Source: Acidisarcina polymorpha (GTDB taxonomy: Bacteria > Acidobacteriota > Terriglobia > Terriglobales > Acidobacteriaceae). Taken from it: DNA of 64,000 nucleotides. Each line of letters starts with the position of its first letter. Position 1 is the stretch's first letter. Of the stretch, positions 24,692-32,550 are shown one piece after another. The position numbers and the translations under genes are program-made. The notes below the pieces were generated by a model, which had not been told where the DNA came from, did no database searches, and saw nothing but the letters and a program-made list of their open reading frames with translations. The stretch covers positions 1 through 64,000 of the forward strand of contig NZ_CP030842.1 of NCBI RefSeq assembly GCF_003330725.1. Reading direction: 5' to 3'.

Positions 24692-25339
24692 TCACGGGTT
24701 GGCGTCGCGGACAAGGTCGATATGAAATTTGCTGCGATCTCCGCGATGTTTCGCGACAAAGTATTCGAGAGGTCTGCCATCCTCGAGCAGGCCAATGCTC
24801 TTTAGCAGGAGCGCGGGGCTGTTGGGCGGTAGCTTTAGCAGCTTGGCGTCTGCGCGGTCGAGCGCAATCGCTTCTACAGTGCGGTGCCCTCGAGAGATTG
24901 CCAGTTTGTACTTTTCCGCCAAGACTCCATAAAGAGATTGCTGCGTGAAGTCTTCTCGAACCAATTCGGGGCATCTTGCCTCAGGAATATAAGTGACTAC
25001 AAGAACCTCCGGTTCACCATCGAGGAAGCGAAGCCGGTTCAGTCTGATAACCCGATCCCCCTCATTCAAAGCGAGTGCCTCGGCATAGTCGCCTTTAGCG
25101 TCGATAACATCCAGGTCAAGCACACGCGTAGTCGGCTTCTGTCCTTTCGATACAGCATCCTCATAGAAACCACGCAGATTCTGCATGAGGCTACCGTTAT
25201 ATTTCGGATAGGAAATGGCGCTGCGCTTTCCACTTTGTTTGGTGATGAAGCCGCGCCGCTCGAGGCCCGCCATCGCCTGGCGAACAACCGTCCGGCTGAC
25301 GCCCAGCTTTTCGCAGATCTCCTGCTCGCTCGGCATCAA
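24692..25339 (-). CDS. GntR/UTRA-family regulator, 5' end removed by IS
   Basis: The winged HTH is recognisable from PSEQEICEKLGVSRTVVRQA to ALAGLERRGFITKQSGKRSA-like sequence (MAGLERRGFITKQSGKR). A UTRA ligand domain follows from about residue 65 (VIRLNRLRFLDGEPEVLVVT, SPALLLKSIGLLEDGRPLEY). The native frame continues upstream of the first ATG (25336): FQLSSFIEQEIKAKR is read up to the IS end at 25407-25408, so only about 10-15 native residues are lost, replaced by IS DNA. Initiation inside the HTH would yield a protein without its first helix. It is most likely inactive, or transcribed from the IS. Confidence 0.75.
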   Translation of the reverse strand: MMPSEQEICEKLGVSRTVVRQAMAGLERRGFITKQSGKRSAISYPKYNGSLMQNLRGFYEDAVSKGQKPTTRVLDLDVIDAKGDYAEALALNEGDRVIRLNRLRFLDGEPEVLVVTYIPEARCPELVREDFTQQSLYGVLAEKYKLAISRGHRTVEAIALDRADAKLLKLPPNSPALLLKSIGLLEDGRPLEYFVAKHRGDRSKFHIDLVRDANP

Positions 25340-25407
25340 CCATCCGGGGGAAATGCGTTTTGCCTTAATCTCCTGTTCGATGAAGCTGGATAGCTGGAAA
25401 TAAAAAG

Positions 25408-26225
25408 GGTTCTGTCGCGATAAGGATATATGAACGATGAAATGCCGATGGGGTGGGGCTACTTATACTGCTAAGGAGTAGAACTGCTGTGCAGGGGTTT
25501 GTCCGCTGCGGCCAGTTTTCATTTGTCCTTTGCTGATCATGCGCATGAGTTCAATGCCGGAAAGAAGGATGCGAGCGCAGCGAACATCCTTGAAGCCGAG
25601 CATCGGTCTGGTTCGACGTTTCACCCCACGATGGTCTTGCTCAACGATGTTGTTTAGATACTTGGACTGGAGCACGAGGATCTGCTTCCCTCGTTCGGCG
25701 TTGATGGTTTCCAAAGCCGCCACATTCGAGCCACTCTTATCGATGGTTACTTTTTCTGGTGCGCCATTCCGTTCGATCGCCTGTTCAAAGAACCTGCGTG
25801 CCGCCGCCTTGTCGCGATGCGCCCGCAGCAAGAAATCGACGGTCTTGCCTGCCTTATCAACGGCGCGGTATAGATACTGCCATTCGCCCTTCACCTTGAT
25901 GTAGGTCTCGTCCATCCGCCAACTCCTCCCCACCTTGCGCTTGACGCGCCGGAACGCCTTCTCCAGCACTGGCAACAATTTGATCGCCCAACGGTGCACG
26001 GTCGAGTGATCGACAGAGGTCCCACGCTCGGCCATCATTTCCTCTAGATGGCGGAGGCTCAACGGATACGCGCTATACCAGCGAACACAAAGCAGAATCA
26101 CATCCAGTGGATAATGCAACCGCTTTAATACCTTTGTCACCATCGGATTCATCGTCTGCTTCATGGCTCTTCAACACCTCTCCGTCCGTCCAAAGAATAA
26201 CAAGTCGCCTTATTGCGACAGAACC
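25408..26225 (-). mobile_element. IS6-family insertion sequence, 818 bp
   Basis: The terminal inverted repeats are GGTTCTGTCGCGATAAG at 25408-25424 and CTTATTGCGACAGAACC at 26209-26225 (16 of 17 matching). The length matches the 820 bp of IS26-like elements. The 8 bp outside each end (ATAAAAAG and CACACAAG) differ, so there is no target duplication, pointing to IS-mediated recombination or deletion at this site. Its left end cuts the GntR gene. Confidence 0.88.
25463..26164 (-). CDS. IS6-family transposase
   Basis: This is a 233-residue DDE transposase. The N-terminal HTH-like part is LKRLHYPLDVILLCVRWYSA with SLRHLEEMMAERGTSVDHST. The catalytic Asp residues lie in WRMDETYIKVKGEWQYLYRA and VTIDKSG, and the Glu follows in VEQDHRGVKRRTRPMLGFK. 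It looks intact. A divergent, decayed relative of the first 65 residues is present at 43714-43965. Confidence 0.92.
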   Translation of the reverse strand: MKQTMNPMVTKVLKRLHYPLDVILLCVRWYSAYPLSLRHLEEMMAERGTSVDHSTVHRWAIKLLPVLEKAFRRVKRKVGRSWRMDETYIKVKGEWQYLYRAVDKAGKTVDFLLRAHRDKAAARRFFEQAIERNGAPEKVTIDKSGSNVAALETINAERGKQILVLQSKYLNNIVEQDHRGVKRRTRPMLGFKDVRCARILLSGIELMRMISKGQMKTGRSGQTPAQQFYSLAV

Positions 26226-26235
26226 CACACAAGAG

Positions 26236-26538
26236 ATGAGAGTCTTGAAAGCCGAGTTCAAGTCCAAAATGAATCAACTCCACGTCGAAGAGTCTGCTCT
26301 CTTTCACATTAAGACTGGAGACCTGCTGCAACTGGAAGAAGGAACCTATGGCCATTCCAAATGCGTGGTGTACATGGTGAGTAGGATCCTGTTCCCCTTG
26401 CGTGGGAAATCGATTCTATTCGGCCATAAGCGCGTGAAGGATAAAAGGTCGTTCTATCGCCGGGAGGTAAGAGTCTGTGTAGATTTCGAGGAGCCCAGGG
26501 TGATTGGGCATGTAGAGGACTGGCGACGGAATGTGTGA
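26236..26538 (+). CDS. Uncharacterised small protein beside IS6 (family A, copy 1)
   Basis: This is a 100-residue protein starting 11 bp beyond the IS end. It reads SALFHIKTGDLLQLEEGTYG, KCVVYMVSRILFPLRGKSIL, FGHKRVKDKRSFYRREVRVC and ends IGHVEDWRRNV. It is homologous over this length to the product at 43851-44381 (FHLKAGDLLLKKEGEYGNPK, VKVYMISKLVF, IGHVDYW). Beta-rich, cytoplasmic. I do not recognise the family. ATG at 26236 follows AAGAG weakly; the native N-terminus may have been lost to the IS. Confidence 0.55.
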   Translation: MRVLKAEFKSKMNQLHVEESALFHIKTGDLLQLEEGTYGHSKCVVYMVSRILFPLRGKSILFGHKRVKDKRSFYRREVRVCVDFEEPRVIGHVEDWRRNV

Positions 26539-27140
26539 CCGTCGAGATCCGGACGGCGGACATTCCCGTGCTCTACTCTTAAAGACACCTCTCGCCGCTC
26601 GGAAAACGTACGGTAAAAGAACGATGGGAACAATGCCGGCCACACCTCCCAAAACGCTCCTAGAGCCTCCATTCGGGACTATCTCGGACACCGGAACATT
26701 CAGTACACCGTTAAATACACCGCGACGAATCCGATGAGGTTCCAATGGCTCTGGCGGTGATTGCCACGTTAAGATTGCTGCCATGACGGACGAAGACCAT
26801 CCTCTCGTCGCCTTCGGCGCTTCTGCCAACAACAAAGCGGCGCTGCGCCAGGCCTCGGCCGCCGACTACCCGCTGAGATGGTTCGGTGAGCGCAATCCCG
26901 AGTGTTGGATCAATTGTGACCATCCCCCAGCAGATTTGAGGCGTACAAAGATCACGCAGGCAAATGCATTTCTGAAGTAATCGATCTCTATCGGGTGCGG
27001 CAGTTGGAAGATGTGAGCGAACGTTAGGTCCCTGCTTGATAATGGCAGGTTCCGCCCTACTTTGTGGATTTCTGAAACCCAGGTCTACTCTTCAAAGCAC
27101 ATCCTCGCCTCAGAAACATATGGGCAAAGAACGGAGAGCT
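26539..27140. other. Gene-poor stretch with a 53-bp dispersed repeat
   Basis: No gene can be supported. Several overlapping frames on both strands are of unremarkable composition. The stretch contains one copy of the 53-bp dispersed element (26891-26943). Confidence 0.4.
26891..26943. repeat. 53-bp dispersed repeat, copy 1
   Basis: This segment, with core TGACCATCCCCCAGCAGATT, is nearly the same as 61945-61997 and 63948-64000. The copies share the same length and start with (A)TCCCG. It could be an IS end (the IS21 family has ends with TTGACC) or a small non-autonomous element; no ORF is attached. Confidence 0.75.
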
Positions 27141-27314
27141 ATGCCCCGGTCCAGTTCGAACCCCATCAAAGTTTTTGCCCGGAGCTTGAACAAAAACGGA
27201 ATGTCTGATTCGATTTGCCTCTTCTGCTTTTCCACGGTTGCCTCTATGCCGACGGAGCAAGAACTTGAAGCGAAGGAAAACGACCACCTCTGCTGGCAGG
27301 CAATGGAAGCTTAA
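27141..27314 (+). CDS. Small Cys-pair protein
   Basis: From ATG at 27141 (GGAGAG upstream) this gives 57 residues. The second half, DSICLFCFSTVASMPTEQEL with a following HLCW, has Cys-x2-Cys and His-x-Cys, a possible zinc ribbon. Short proteins of this form (xxICxxCFxTVA..ExELxxxExxHxC) are common in Acidobacteria as stand-alone ORFs. Function unknown. Confidence 0.55.
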   Translation: MPRSSSNPIKVFARSLNKNGMSDSICLFCFSTVASMPTEQELEAKENDHLCWQAMEA

Positions 27315-27464
27315 AGAAGACCAAGGCCTTTCTTGTCGCCAGGCATACATCTGACATCATGCCATTCCCTGATATCTTTTCGTTCACGACCAGCTAGATT
27401 GCCTGCGGTTCTTTAGAAGGCCGGAAAAAATCGGCCGTCATGTTCAGTATTGAACATACAAGCG

Positions 27465-27484
27465 CCCATTAAGTTGACGATGCC
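27465..27484. repeat. Solitary IS terminal repeat
   Basis: CCCATTAAGTTGACGATGCC is the exact reverse complement of the left end of the IS6-type element at 44918. No transposase sequence adjoins it, so this is an isolated IS end left by deletion. Confidence 0.65.
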
Positions 27485-27654
27485 GGCGTGGGGGCTTCGT
27501 CGGCTTTCGCTCGCAAGATCACCAGACAGGCGATCTGCAGCCGCTTGGGCGCCGCTCTGTGCGTTGCTACACAGACGCTTGTGTAGATCCCTATATTTGC
27601 TTTCGGTGAGCCCTGTTGTAAGGTGCGGCTAGACGGTGGCCTCAGAGGAAACAA

Positions 27655-27900
27655 GTGACCTATACCTTGCGCAAGCCTTCGCTTCTGACATCTATTTGCT
27701 TCATCGTAGCCCTTACCGGTCGCGGGCATGCTGCTCTCATAAACCAAGAGCAGAATGTGGGTGAGCCTTTATCGGCCTCAAGCGTTCCGCCGTCGCTGGC
27801 GCCCTTTAGCACTGCGCAACTGGACGCGATGGTAGCGCCGATCGCTCTCTACCCGGACGCGCTGATCGCGAGCACAGTGACCAGCGTGCGACGCCTCTGA
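27655..27900 (+). CDS. DUF3300 protein, truncated
   Basis: This 81-residue frame starts with GTG at 27655 (AGAGGAAACA upstream) and has a signal peptide (LLTSICFIVALTGRGHA). It then has FSTAQLDAMVAPIALYPDAL IAS, the start of DUF3300. In full proteins the sequence goes on for several hundred residues after ALIAQVLxAS. Here it changes to TVTSVRRL and stops, so more than 75% is missing. Only 19 bp separate it from the DUF4239 gene. It is a broken exported protein. Confidence 0.7.
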   Translation: MTYTLRKPSLLTSICFIVALTGRGHAALINQEQNVGEPLSASSVPPSLAPFSTAQLDAMVAPIALYPDALIASTVTSVRRL

Positions 27901-27919
27901 CAAAAGGCTTATAGCAACC

Positions 27920-28681
27920 ATGTTAAGCACATTAGACAATCTGGCTGTCGTCGCTCTCTCGGTCGCTGCGTCTCTCTTCTTCATGTGGATCGTTAACCGA
28001 TTCTGGCCGCATGATATACGCAGAGCTCACAACGACCTGATCGGGTGGCAGCTCTCGGTTCTCGGTACCACCTATGCCGTGATCGTAGGGTTCATGCTCT
28101 ATACGGTGTGGATAGATTTTGGGACAGCAGAGCTGAACGCCGGGCAGGAAGCGAATGCCTTGGTAAATGTCTACCGCCAGGCGGCAGGTCTGCCTGCTTC
28201 AGAGGAAGAACAACTTCGGTTACTGGCCCGCAAATACGCTGATGTCGTCGTCAATCAAGAATGGGATGAAATGAACCGGAATATCTTACCGGTGGCGAGT
28301 GACAAAATCTGCAATGAGATGTGGCGGCTACTGGAGCAGACACCTACGTCAAACCCCTCCGAAATAGGTGCTAAGAATCATATACTCACCGAGATCAGTT
28401 CGCTGACGGGGTATCGCCGCACTCGGCTCGTGCAATTTGCTTCTCGTATTCCCGGGGTTCTTTGGTGGGTTCTGCTGGTAGGAGCCGTGATCACCATCGC
28501 CTCTACATGCATGTTCGGCGCTGCCAGCAGAGTTCTTCATGCGATCCAGGTGTCTGCATTATCGCTGCTCCTCTCGCTTGTGCTGGTAGCGATCGCAGAT
28601 ATCAACCGTCCCTTTCAGGGCGGAGTGCATGTAGACGATTTCGCCTTCCGCCGCGCTCAGATCAACATGAGCGATGAATAG
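27920..28681 (+). CDS. DUF4239 membrane protein
   Basis: This is a 253-residue protein with the bestrophin-like DUF4239 layout. There are two N-terminal membrane helices (NLAVVALSVAASLFFMWIVN, and LSVLGTTYAVIVGFMLYTVW at about residues 45-64), a central soluble part with NAGQEANALVNVYRQAAGLP, and two C-terminal helices (WWVLLVGAVITIASTCMF, SALSLLLSLVLVAIADINRP). The ADINRPFQGG-x-V end is characteristic. Inner membrane; the family is related in shape to bestrophin channels but not functionally proven. The ATG at 27920 lies 19 bp after the truncated DUF3300 frame. Confidence 0.85.
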   Translation: MLSTLDNLAVVALSVAASLFFMWIVNRFWPHDIRRAHNDLIGWQLSVLGTTYAVIVGFMLYTVWIDFGTAELNAGQEANALVNVYRQAAGLPASEEEQLRLLARKYADVVVNQEWDEMNRNILPVASDKICNEMWRLLEQTPTSNPSEIGAKNHILTEISSLTGYRRTRLVQFASRIPGVLWWVLLVGAVITIASTCMFGAASRVLHAIQVSALSLLLSLVLVAIADINRPFQGGVHVDDFAFRRAQINMSDE

Positions 28682-28697
28682 GAGCGCCTCGCGGGCG

Positions 28698-30092
28698 TCA
28701 CTTGTGCGCTTTAGGCCGGATGTTCGCCAGGGTGAGCCAGCCATCTAACGTAGCGTCCTGGCTGATGTTCGCGAAACGCACAGGGCGCATGCCGGGCAGC
28801 GGCGTCACGATGCGCATCAGCAGGTGGGCGCCGTCGATCCCTCCCGCGTTTGCAAGCTTAGCAGAGAACACGTGAGAACTTCCCGGCAAAATGGTAGCGA
28901 GAGGCCAATGCTCGATGACGCGGCTACCCAAGTGTCCCTTGCTATCAACAGTGCTGATCTCCATTGGCCATCTTCCATAAAAGGGCGCGATGCCATGGTT
29001 CTCGAGTCTGACTTCGACTGCAAGATCGTTCTGTGCATCCGGTGAAAGAGAAACCGCGCTCACCGAAAGCTGATATCCAGTCAAACGATCTGCCTTCAAC
29101 ACGTCATCCTTTTTCATGGGGGACGGCATGCCCTTGGCGTCGAAAATATCGGGAGCCACCAGCCAACTCAGGTGTGTCGTTCGAATGCACTCCAGCACCT
29201 TTTTCCCTTCTGTTGTTGCTTTGTCAGTGAATACGCCCGTTTTATCAAACCCGAGAGGCGAAAGACCGGCCGTCATGGGTTGCGTTTGCCACAGATCTGT
29301 CATGTCCGAACTCTGCACCTGCTGCCAGAAGTTCCAGGCATGACTGCCCAACGTAAGCTCTACGAACGCTGCATCGTAGAGTCCGAATTTGCGGATCAGA
29401 TCGTGGTCAGCCGAGTCAGATGGGTGGCGAAGCTGCAACATGGTTTTTTTGAAAGACCGCTCCATGGTCGATACCAGCAGATCTTTATCAAAAGGGAACA
29501 TCTCCCAACTGGAATGTTGCCCAACCTGCCAGTCTCCGCGAAAGCCGTACAAGCCAGGCACAATGGATGCAATTCTGGGGTCTCCGTCATAGCGAGCGCC
29601 AAGAGCAATCAAGAACGCGGTGAATGCCTGCACGATCCGTTGGTCACGGTAGTCAGGACAGATGCTCTTCCCGTTATTTTTGAGGTCGCCGTAAGTAAAA
29701 GTCTGAAGGCCTTCATCCAGCAGAAACTGAGGAATGCCTGTCGAGTACCCCGGGTAGTCGACGTAGAAATGAAGAACGGTTTGGTACCCAAGGGAACGCA
29801 CATGATTAAGCGCCTCTTCGACAGACGTCCAATCGAAGGAAGAAGGCCCCGTCATGATCGGCCGCAAAGGCAAATTGATCCAAACCATGCTGTGCGGGAA
29901 AGTGCTATCGGCCTGATCGACTCCGTCCGGCATAAACCCTCGAAGCGGGTTCCAATCGAGTGCGGGCGCGCTCCCGTCATAGGTGAGTAATTCCCATTCC
30001 TGCGGAGAACGGCCCGTTGCGCGGGCGCTAAGTAGAATCGAAGACATGAGCAGGTGAACTACCAGCAAATGTCGCCCCCTGCGCCGGCTCAC
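28698..30092 (-). CDS. Secreted glycoside-hydrolase-like DUF4832 protein
   Basis: This is a 464-residue protein starting at GTG 30090-30092, overlapping the upstream stop (GTGA). A signal peptide spans about residues 8-24 (LLVVHLLMSSILLSARA). The core is a TIM-barrel-like domain with NPLRGFMPDGVDQADSTFPH, VLHFYVDYPGYSTGIPQFLL, GLYGFRGDWQVGQHSSWEMF and FGLYDAAFVELTLGSHAWNF. The C-terminal 130 residues form the beta-domain DUF4832 (LAVEVRLENHGIAPFYGRWP). The fold suggests a carbohydrate-active role, but catalytic acids are not established. It is the last gene of the PLD-DUF481-hydrolase operon. Confidence 0.8.
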   Translation of the reverse strand: MSRRRGRHLLVVHLLMSSILLSARATGRSPQEWELLTYDGSAPALDWNPLRGFMPDGVDQADSTFPHSMVWINLPLRPIMTGPSSFDWTSVEEALNHVRSLGYQTVLHFYVDYPGYSTGIPQFLLDEGLQTFTYGDLKNNGKSICPDYRDQRIVQAFTAFLIALGARYDGDPRIASIVPGLYGFRGDWQVGQHSSWEMFPFDKDLLVSTMERSFKKTMLQLRHPSDSADHDLIRKFGLYDAAFVELTLGSHAWNFWQQVQSSDMTDLWQTQPMTAGLSPLGFDKTGVFTDKATTEGKKVLECIRTTHLSWLVAPDIFDAKGMPSPMKKDDVLKADRLTGYQLSVSAVSLSPDAQNDLAVEVRLENHGIAPFYGRWPMEISTVDSKGHLGSRVIEHWPLATILPGSSHVFSAKLANAGGIDGAHLLMRIVTPLPGMRPVRFANISQDATLDGWLTLANIRPKAHK

Positions 30093-31381
30093 TCGGGTAT
30101 CAGCCTGTTGGAGTTTACCTGTTTTTCGGAGTTTTCAGAAGGCGTTTCCGTTTTCGCCTGGCGAGGATCAGGGTAGCAATCGACCGTCGTTTGCAGTGGC
30201 GAGATACTGCTGCTCTGGCAGGTGGGAGCGGGCGGAGCCGGAAGCATGTTGAGAGCAGGGTTAAATGCGGCGGCGATTGCCTGCGCCATCTCCGTGGCAT
30301 GGTCGGGACCATCCTTATCGGATTGGCGATTGGTCAAGACGATCACGGTTACACCCGTGTCGACAAAACGAAGGAAAGCACTGTTGAATCCCCAACCCCC
30401 GCCGCTATGCCAAACCACCTTCTGCTTATTCTGGAGTTCGGCAATTGCCCATCCCAGGCCGTAGTTGACAGGCGTCTTGTCGCTCAACGCGGCAGGCGTC
30501 CACATCTGCTGCTTGCTTTTCTCGCTCAGAATGCTGGTAGAGCGTAATGCGATGTCCCATTTCACCAGGTCGCCCACGGTCGACTGTAAGGCGCCGGCGG
30601 CCAGCGGCTGATAGCCTTCCTCGTGCTGCGTCCAGGTGTTCTTGGTCGCGTCATAATCGTATCCGCGGGCTCCATGGCGGGGCGCGCCACCGCGATCGTT
30701 GACCGCCGTGTTCGTCATATCCAGCGGACGAAAAACGTGTTGCTGCAGAAAGGCATACAAAGGCACACCACTCACTTTCCCCACGATGGCTCCGAGGGCT
30801 ACATATCCCGCATTACTGTATCTGTACTTGTCTCCCGCCTCGGTTGCGAGCGCCTGGTTGAAGATGAAATGTTTCAGAACGCTGTCGGGGTGTTCAGCCT
30901 GGTCTCGCACGGAGGAGTAACCCCATTTCGAGTCTCTTGGCAAGCCAGAGGTGTGATTCAGAAGATGGCGCAAGGTGATTTTGTCCCAGCTACTGGGAGC
31001 GTATGAAACATACGTCTTGATCGGCACGTCAAGGTCGAGCTTACCTTGTTGCACCAGGAGCATGACGGCCGCGGCTGTGAATTGCTTGGTCAGCGAGTCC
31101 AACAGGTAAGCTGTCGACACGTTGGCCACGGTGTCCGGGCTCACTCGCTCTAGACCGTAGGCGCCGGAGTGCACCAGGCAGCCCTTGTCGACAACCGCCA
31201 CAGTTACAGATGGAATGCCGTTTTCCAGAATCTCGGCGTTCACAATCTCATCCACGGCTGCAGAAAAGGCGGTGCTGTGGTCAGGCACGAGGATCTTGCT
31301 GGCGGTATCAGCGGGCGTTGCTGCCCCGCAGGCATTCACAAGGACCGCTGCAAGACAGACCATGAACAGCGTGCGTCGCAT
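30089..31381 (-). CDS. Class C beta-lactamase-type serine hydrolase, lipoprotein
   Basis: The start at ATG 31379-31381 (GGCGGA upstream) gives a signal MRRTLFMVCLAAVLVNACG with a lipobox-like VNAC; a longer GTG frame exists. The serine-hydrolase motifs are SLTK (SxxK nucleophile) in LLDSLTKQFTAAAVMLL, YSN in YRYSNAGYVALG, and HSGG in VWHSGGGWGFNS near the end. These match the beta-lactamase/D-Ala-D-Ala carboxypeptidase/esterase superfamily; the true substrate is unknown. Membrane-anchored in the periplasm. The stop overlaps the next start (GTGA). Confidence 0.88.
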   Translation of the reverse strand: MRRTLFMVCLAAVLVNACGAATPADTASKILVPDHSTAFSAAVDEIVNAEILENGIPSVTVAVVDKGCLVHSGAYGLERVSPDTVANVSTAYLLDSLTKQFTAAAVMLLVQQGKLDLDVPIKTYVSYAPSSWDKITLRHLLNHTSGLPRDSKWGYSSVRDQAEHPDSVLKHFIFNQALATEAGDKYRYSNAGYVALGAIVGKVSGVPLYAFLQQHVFRPLDMTNTAVNDRGGAPRHGARGYDYDATKNTWTQHEEGYQPLAAGALQSTVGDLVKWDIALRSTSILSEKSKQQMWTPAALSDKTPVNYGLGWAIAELQNKQKVVWHSGGGWGFNSAFLRFVDTGVTVIVLTNRQSDKDGPDHATEMAQAIAAAFNPALNMLPAPPAPTCQSSSISPLQTTVDCYPDPRQAKTETPSENSEKQVNSNRLIPE

Positions 31382-31400
31382 TCCGCCTTTCCCAGGCTCG

Positions 31401-32537
31401 CTAGAAGGCACTTAATTTAACTCCCACTCCGCCGGAGTATCGCAGCCGGCTGTGCTCAGCCTGGTACGCAGTACGAGAGTCGTAGTCGTCGAAGACCCTG
31501 GCGTCTACGTAAAGCCAGCTATTTAACATGTGACGTACGGTGAACAAAGCTGTGGCCTCAAAGGAGTGGCCGCTGTCTACTCCCTGGTTGAATGTAAAAT
31601 CCTGCTTGATTACGGTATTCGCCGGGAGATCGAGCTCTGCGTTATAGCCAATTTGCGCCGCGCCGAACTGCAGGCCCTGGGTGGGCACGCCGTCGTTCGG
31701 AAGAAATGCGTAATCAAGCCACGACGGGCCTCCAAACAGGGTGACCTTGATGCTATCGCTCCGTACTAGTTTGTAGCGCAAACCGCCGCTTGCCGTGAAT
31801 GCATGATCGATAAGATTGGTCTGGTCTGAAGTGCCCCTGAAGTCAAGGTACGCTGACGTTCGCGGTCCAATGCTCTTGGTGTACTGGGCTTCCCCATGCG
31901 TTTCGTCGTCATCCGTATTGTGCTTCCCGGTCTTAGGATTGCTCGACGTGCTATAGATGCGGTCTCCGCTGAAGGTCAGATGCCCTTTGTTCGTCACCTC
32001 TTCGAGCTTGCCGGTCCAGTTGAGGAGCCTTCGGTCCTTGGTGGCCTGGACGCCAGTGAAGGAGAAAGCGGATTCCAGATTCCAGGCGCCCGTCACCGAG
32101 GGCTTGTTGGTCGCGCCTTCCCACGAGTTCTCGCGAGTCTCGGTGGGAGCTACTTCCTTGCTGCTGAAACTTGCCGCTGGAGTAAGCCGCAAGCTGACGA
32201 TCTGCTCTGGAGTAATGCTCGCCTCCTGAACGCCCCCGTTCACCAGCAAAGTCCATCTCGGCCCACTGTCCGGTCGCATCAATCCCACCAGTTTCCTACC
32301 ATCTGTGCTCTCAATGGTGATGAGCCCGTCGATGCTAATGGTCAGGTCCGGGGTGACGTTAAAGTGGAGCAATCCCAGGTGATCGGAGCGAAAGGTTATG
32401 CTGCCCCGGTTCACGCTTACTACCTGCCCGGTAACAGCTTCCTGCTCGCCGAAGCGAATCACATCCGCACGGCACGTCATGCATCCCAGGAGAACAATCC
32501 AAAAGTAACAAACAGGCCGCAGCCCGAAGCGGTGCAT
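31401..32537 (-). CDS. DUF481 outer-membrane protein
   Basis: The start is placed at ATG 32535-32537 (GAGGGG upstream), since the longer frame begins with TTG. A signal peptide (VCYFWIVLLGCMTCRA) is followed by a small SH3-like part (EQEAVTGQVVSVNRGSITFR), then from about residue 150 a DUF481/YdiY beta-barrel. This includes WNLESAFSFTGVQATKDRRL, LTFSGDRIYSTSSN, and a C-terminal aromatic end (YSGGVGVKLSAF) typical of outer-membrane barrels. It lies 13 bp downstream of the PLD gene and 19 bp upstream of the serine hydrolase. Confidence 0.82.
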   Translation of the reverse strand: MHRFGLRPVCYFWIVLLGCMTCRADVIRFGEQEAVTGQVVSVNRGSITFRSDHLGLLHFNVTPDLTISIDGLITIESTDGRKLVGLMRPDSGPRWTLLVNGGVQEASITPEQIVSLRLTPAASFSSKEVAPTETRENSWEGATNKPSVTGAWNLESAFSFTGVQATKDRRLLNWTGKLEEVTNKGHLTFSGDRIYSTSSNPKTGKHNTDDDETHGEAQYTKSIGPRTSAYLDFRGTSDQTNLIDHAFTASGGLRYKLVRSDSIKVTLFGGPSWLDYAFLPNDGVPTQGLQFGAAQIGYNAELDLPANTVIKQDFTFNQGVDSGHSFEATALFTVRHMLNSWLYVDARVFDDYDSRTAYQAEHSRLRYSGGVGVKLSAF

Positions 32538-32550
32538 ATCCCCTCTATCG

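Noticed and set aside
25400-26233. 8-bp target duplication of the first IS6 element
   Set aside because: Flanks ATAAAAAG and CACACAAG do not match.
26416-26835. Minus-strand frame of 139 codons
   Set aside because: Overlaps the better supported gene 26236-26538 and has no recognisable domain.
26783-26980. Small plus-strand gene MTDEDHPLVAFGA
   Set aside because: Its last third lies in the 53-bp dispersed repeat and no family pattern is seen. Competing frames exist on the other strand.
29172-29990. Plus-strand frame of 272 codons
   Set aside because: Antisense to the DUF4832 gene, with no motif.
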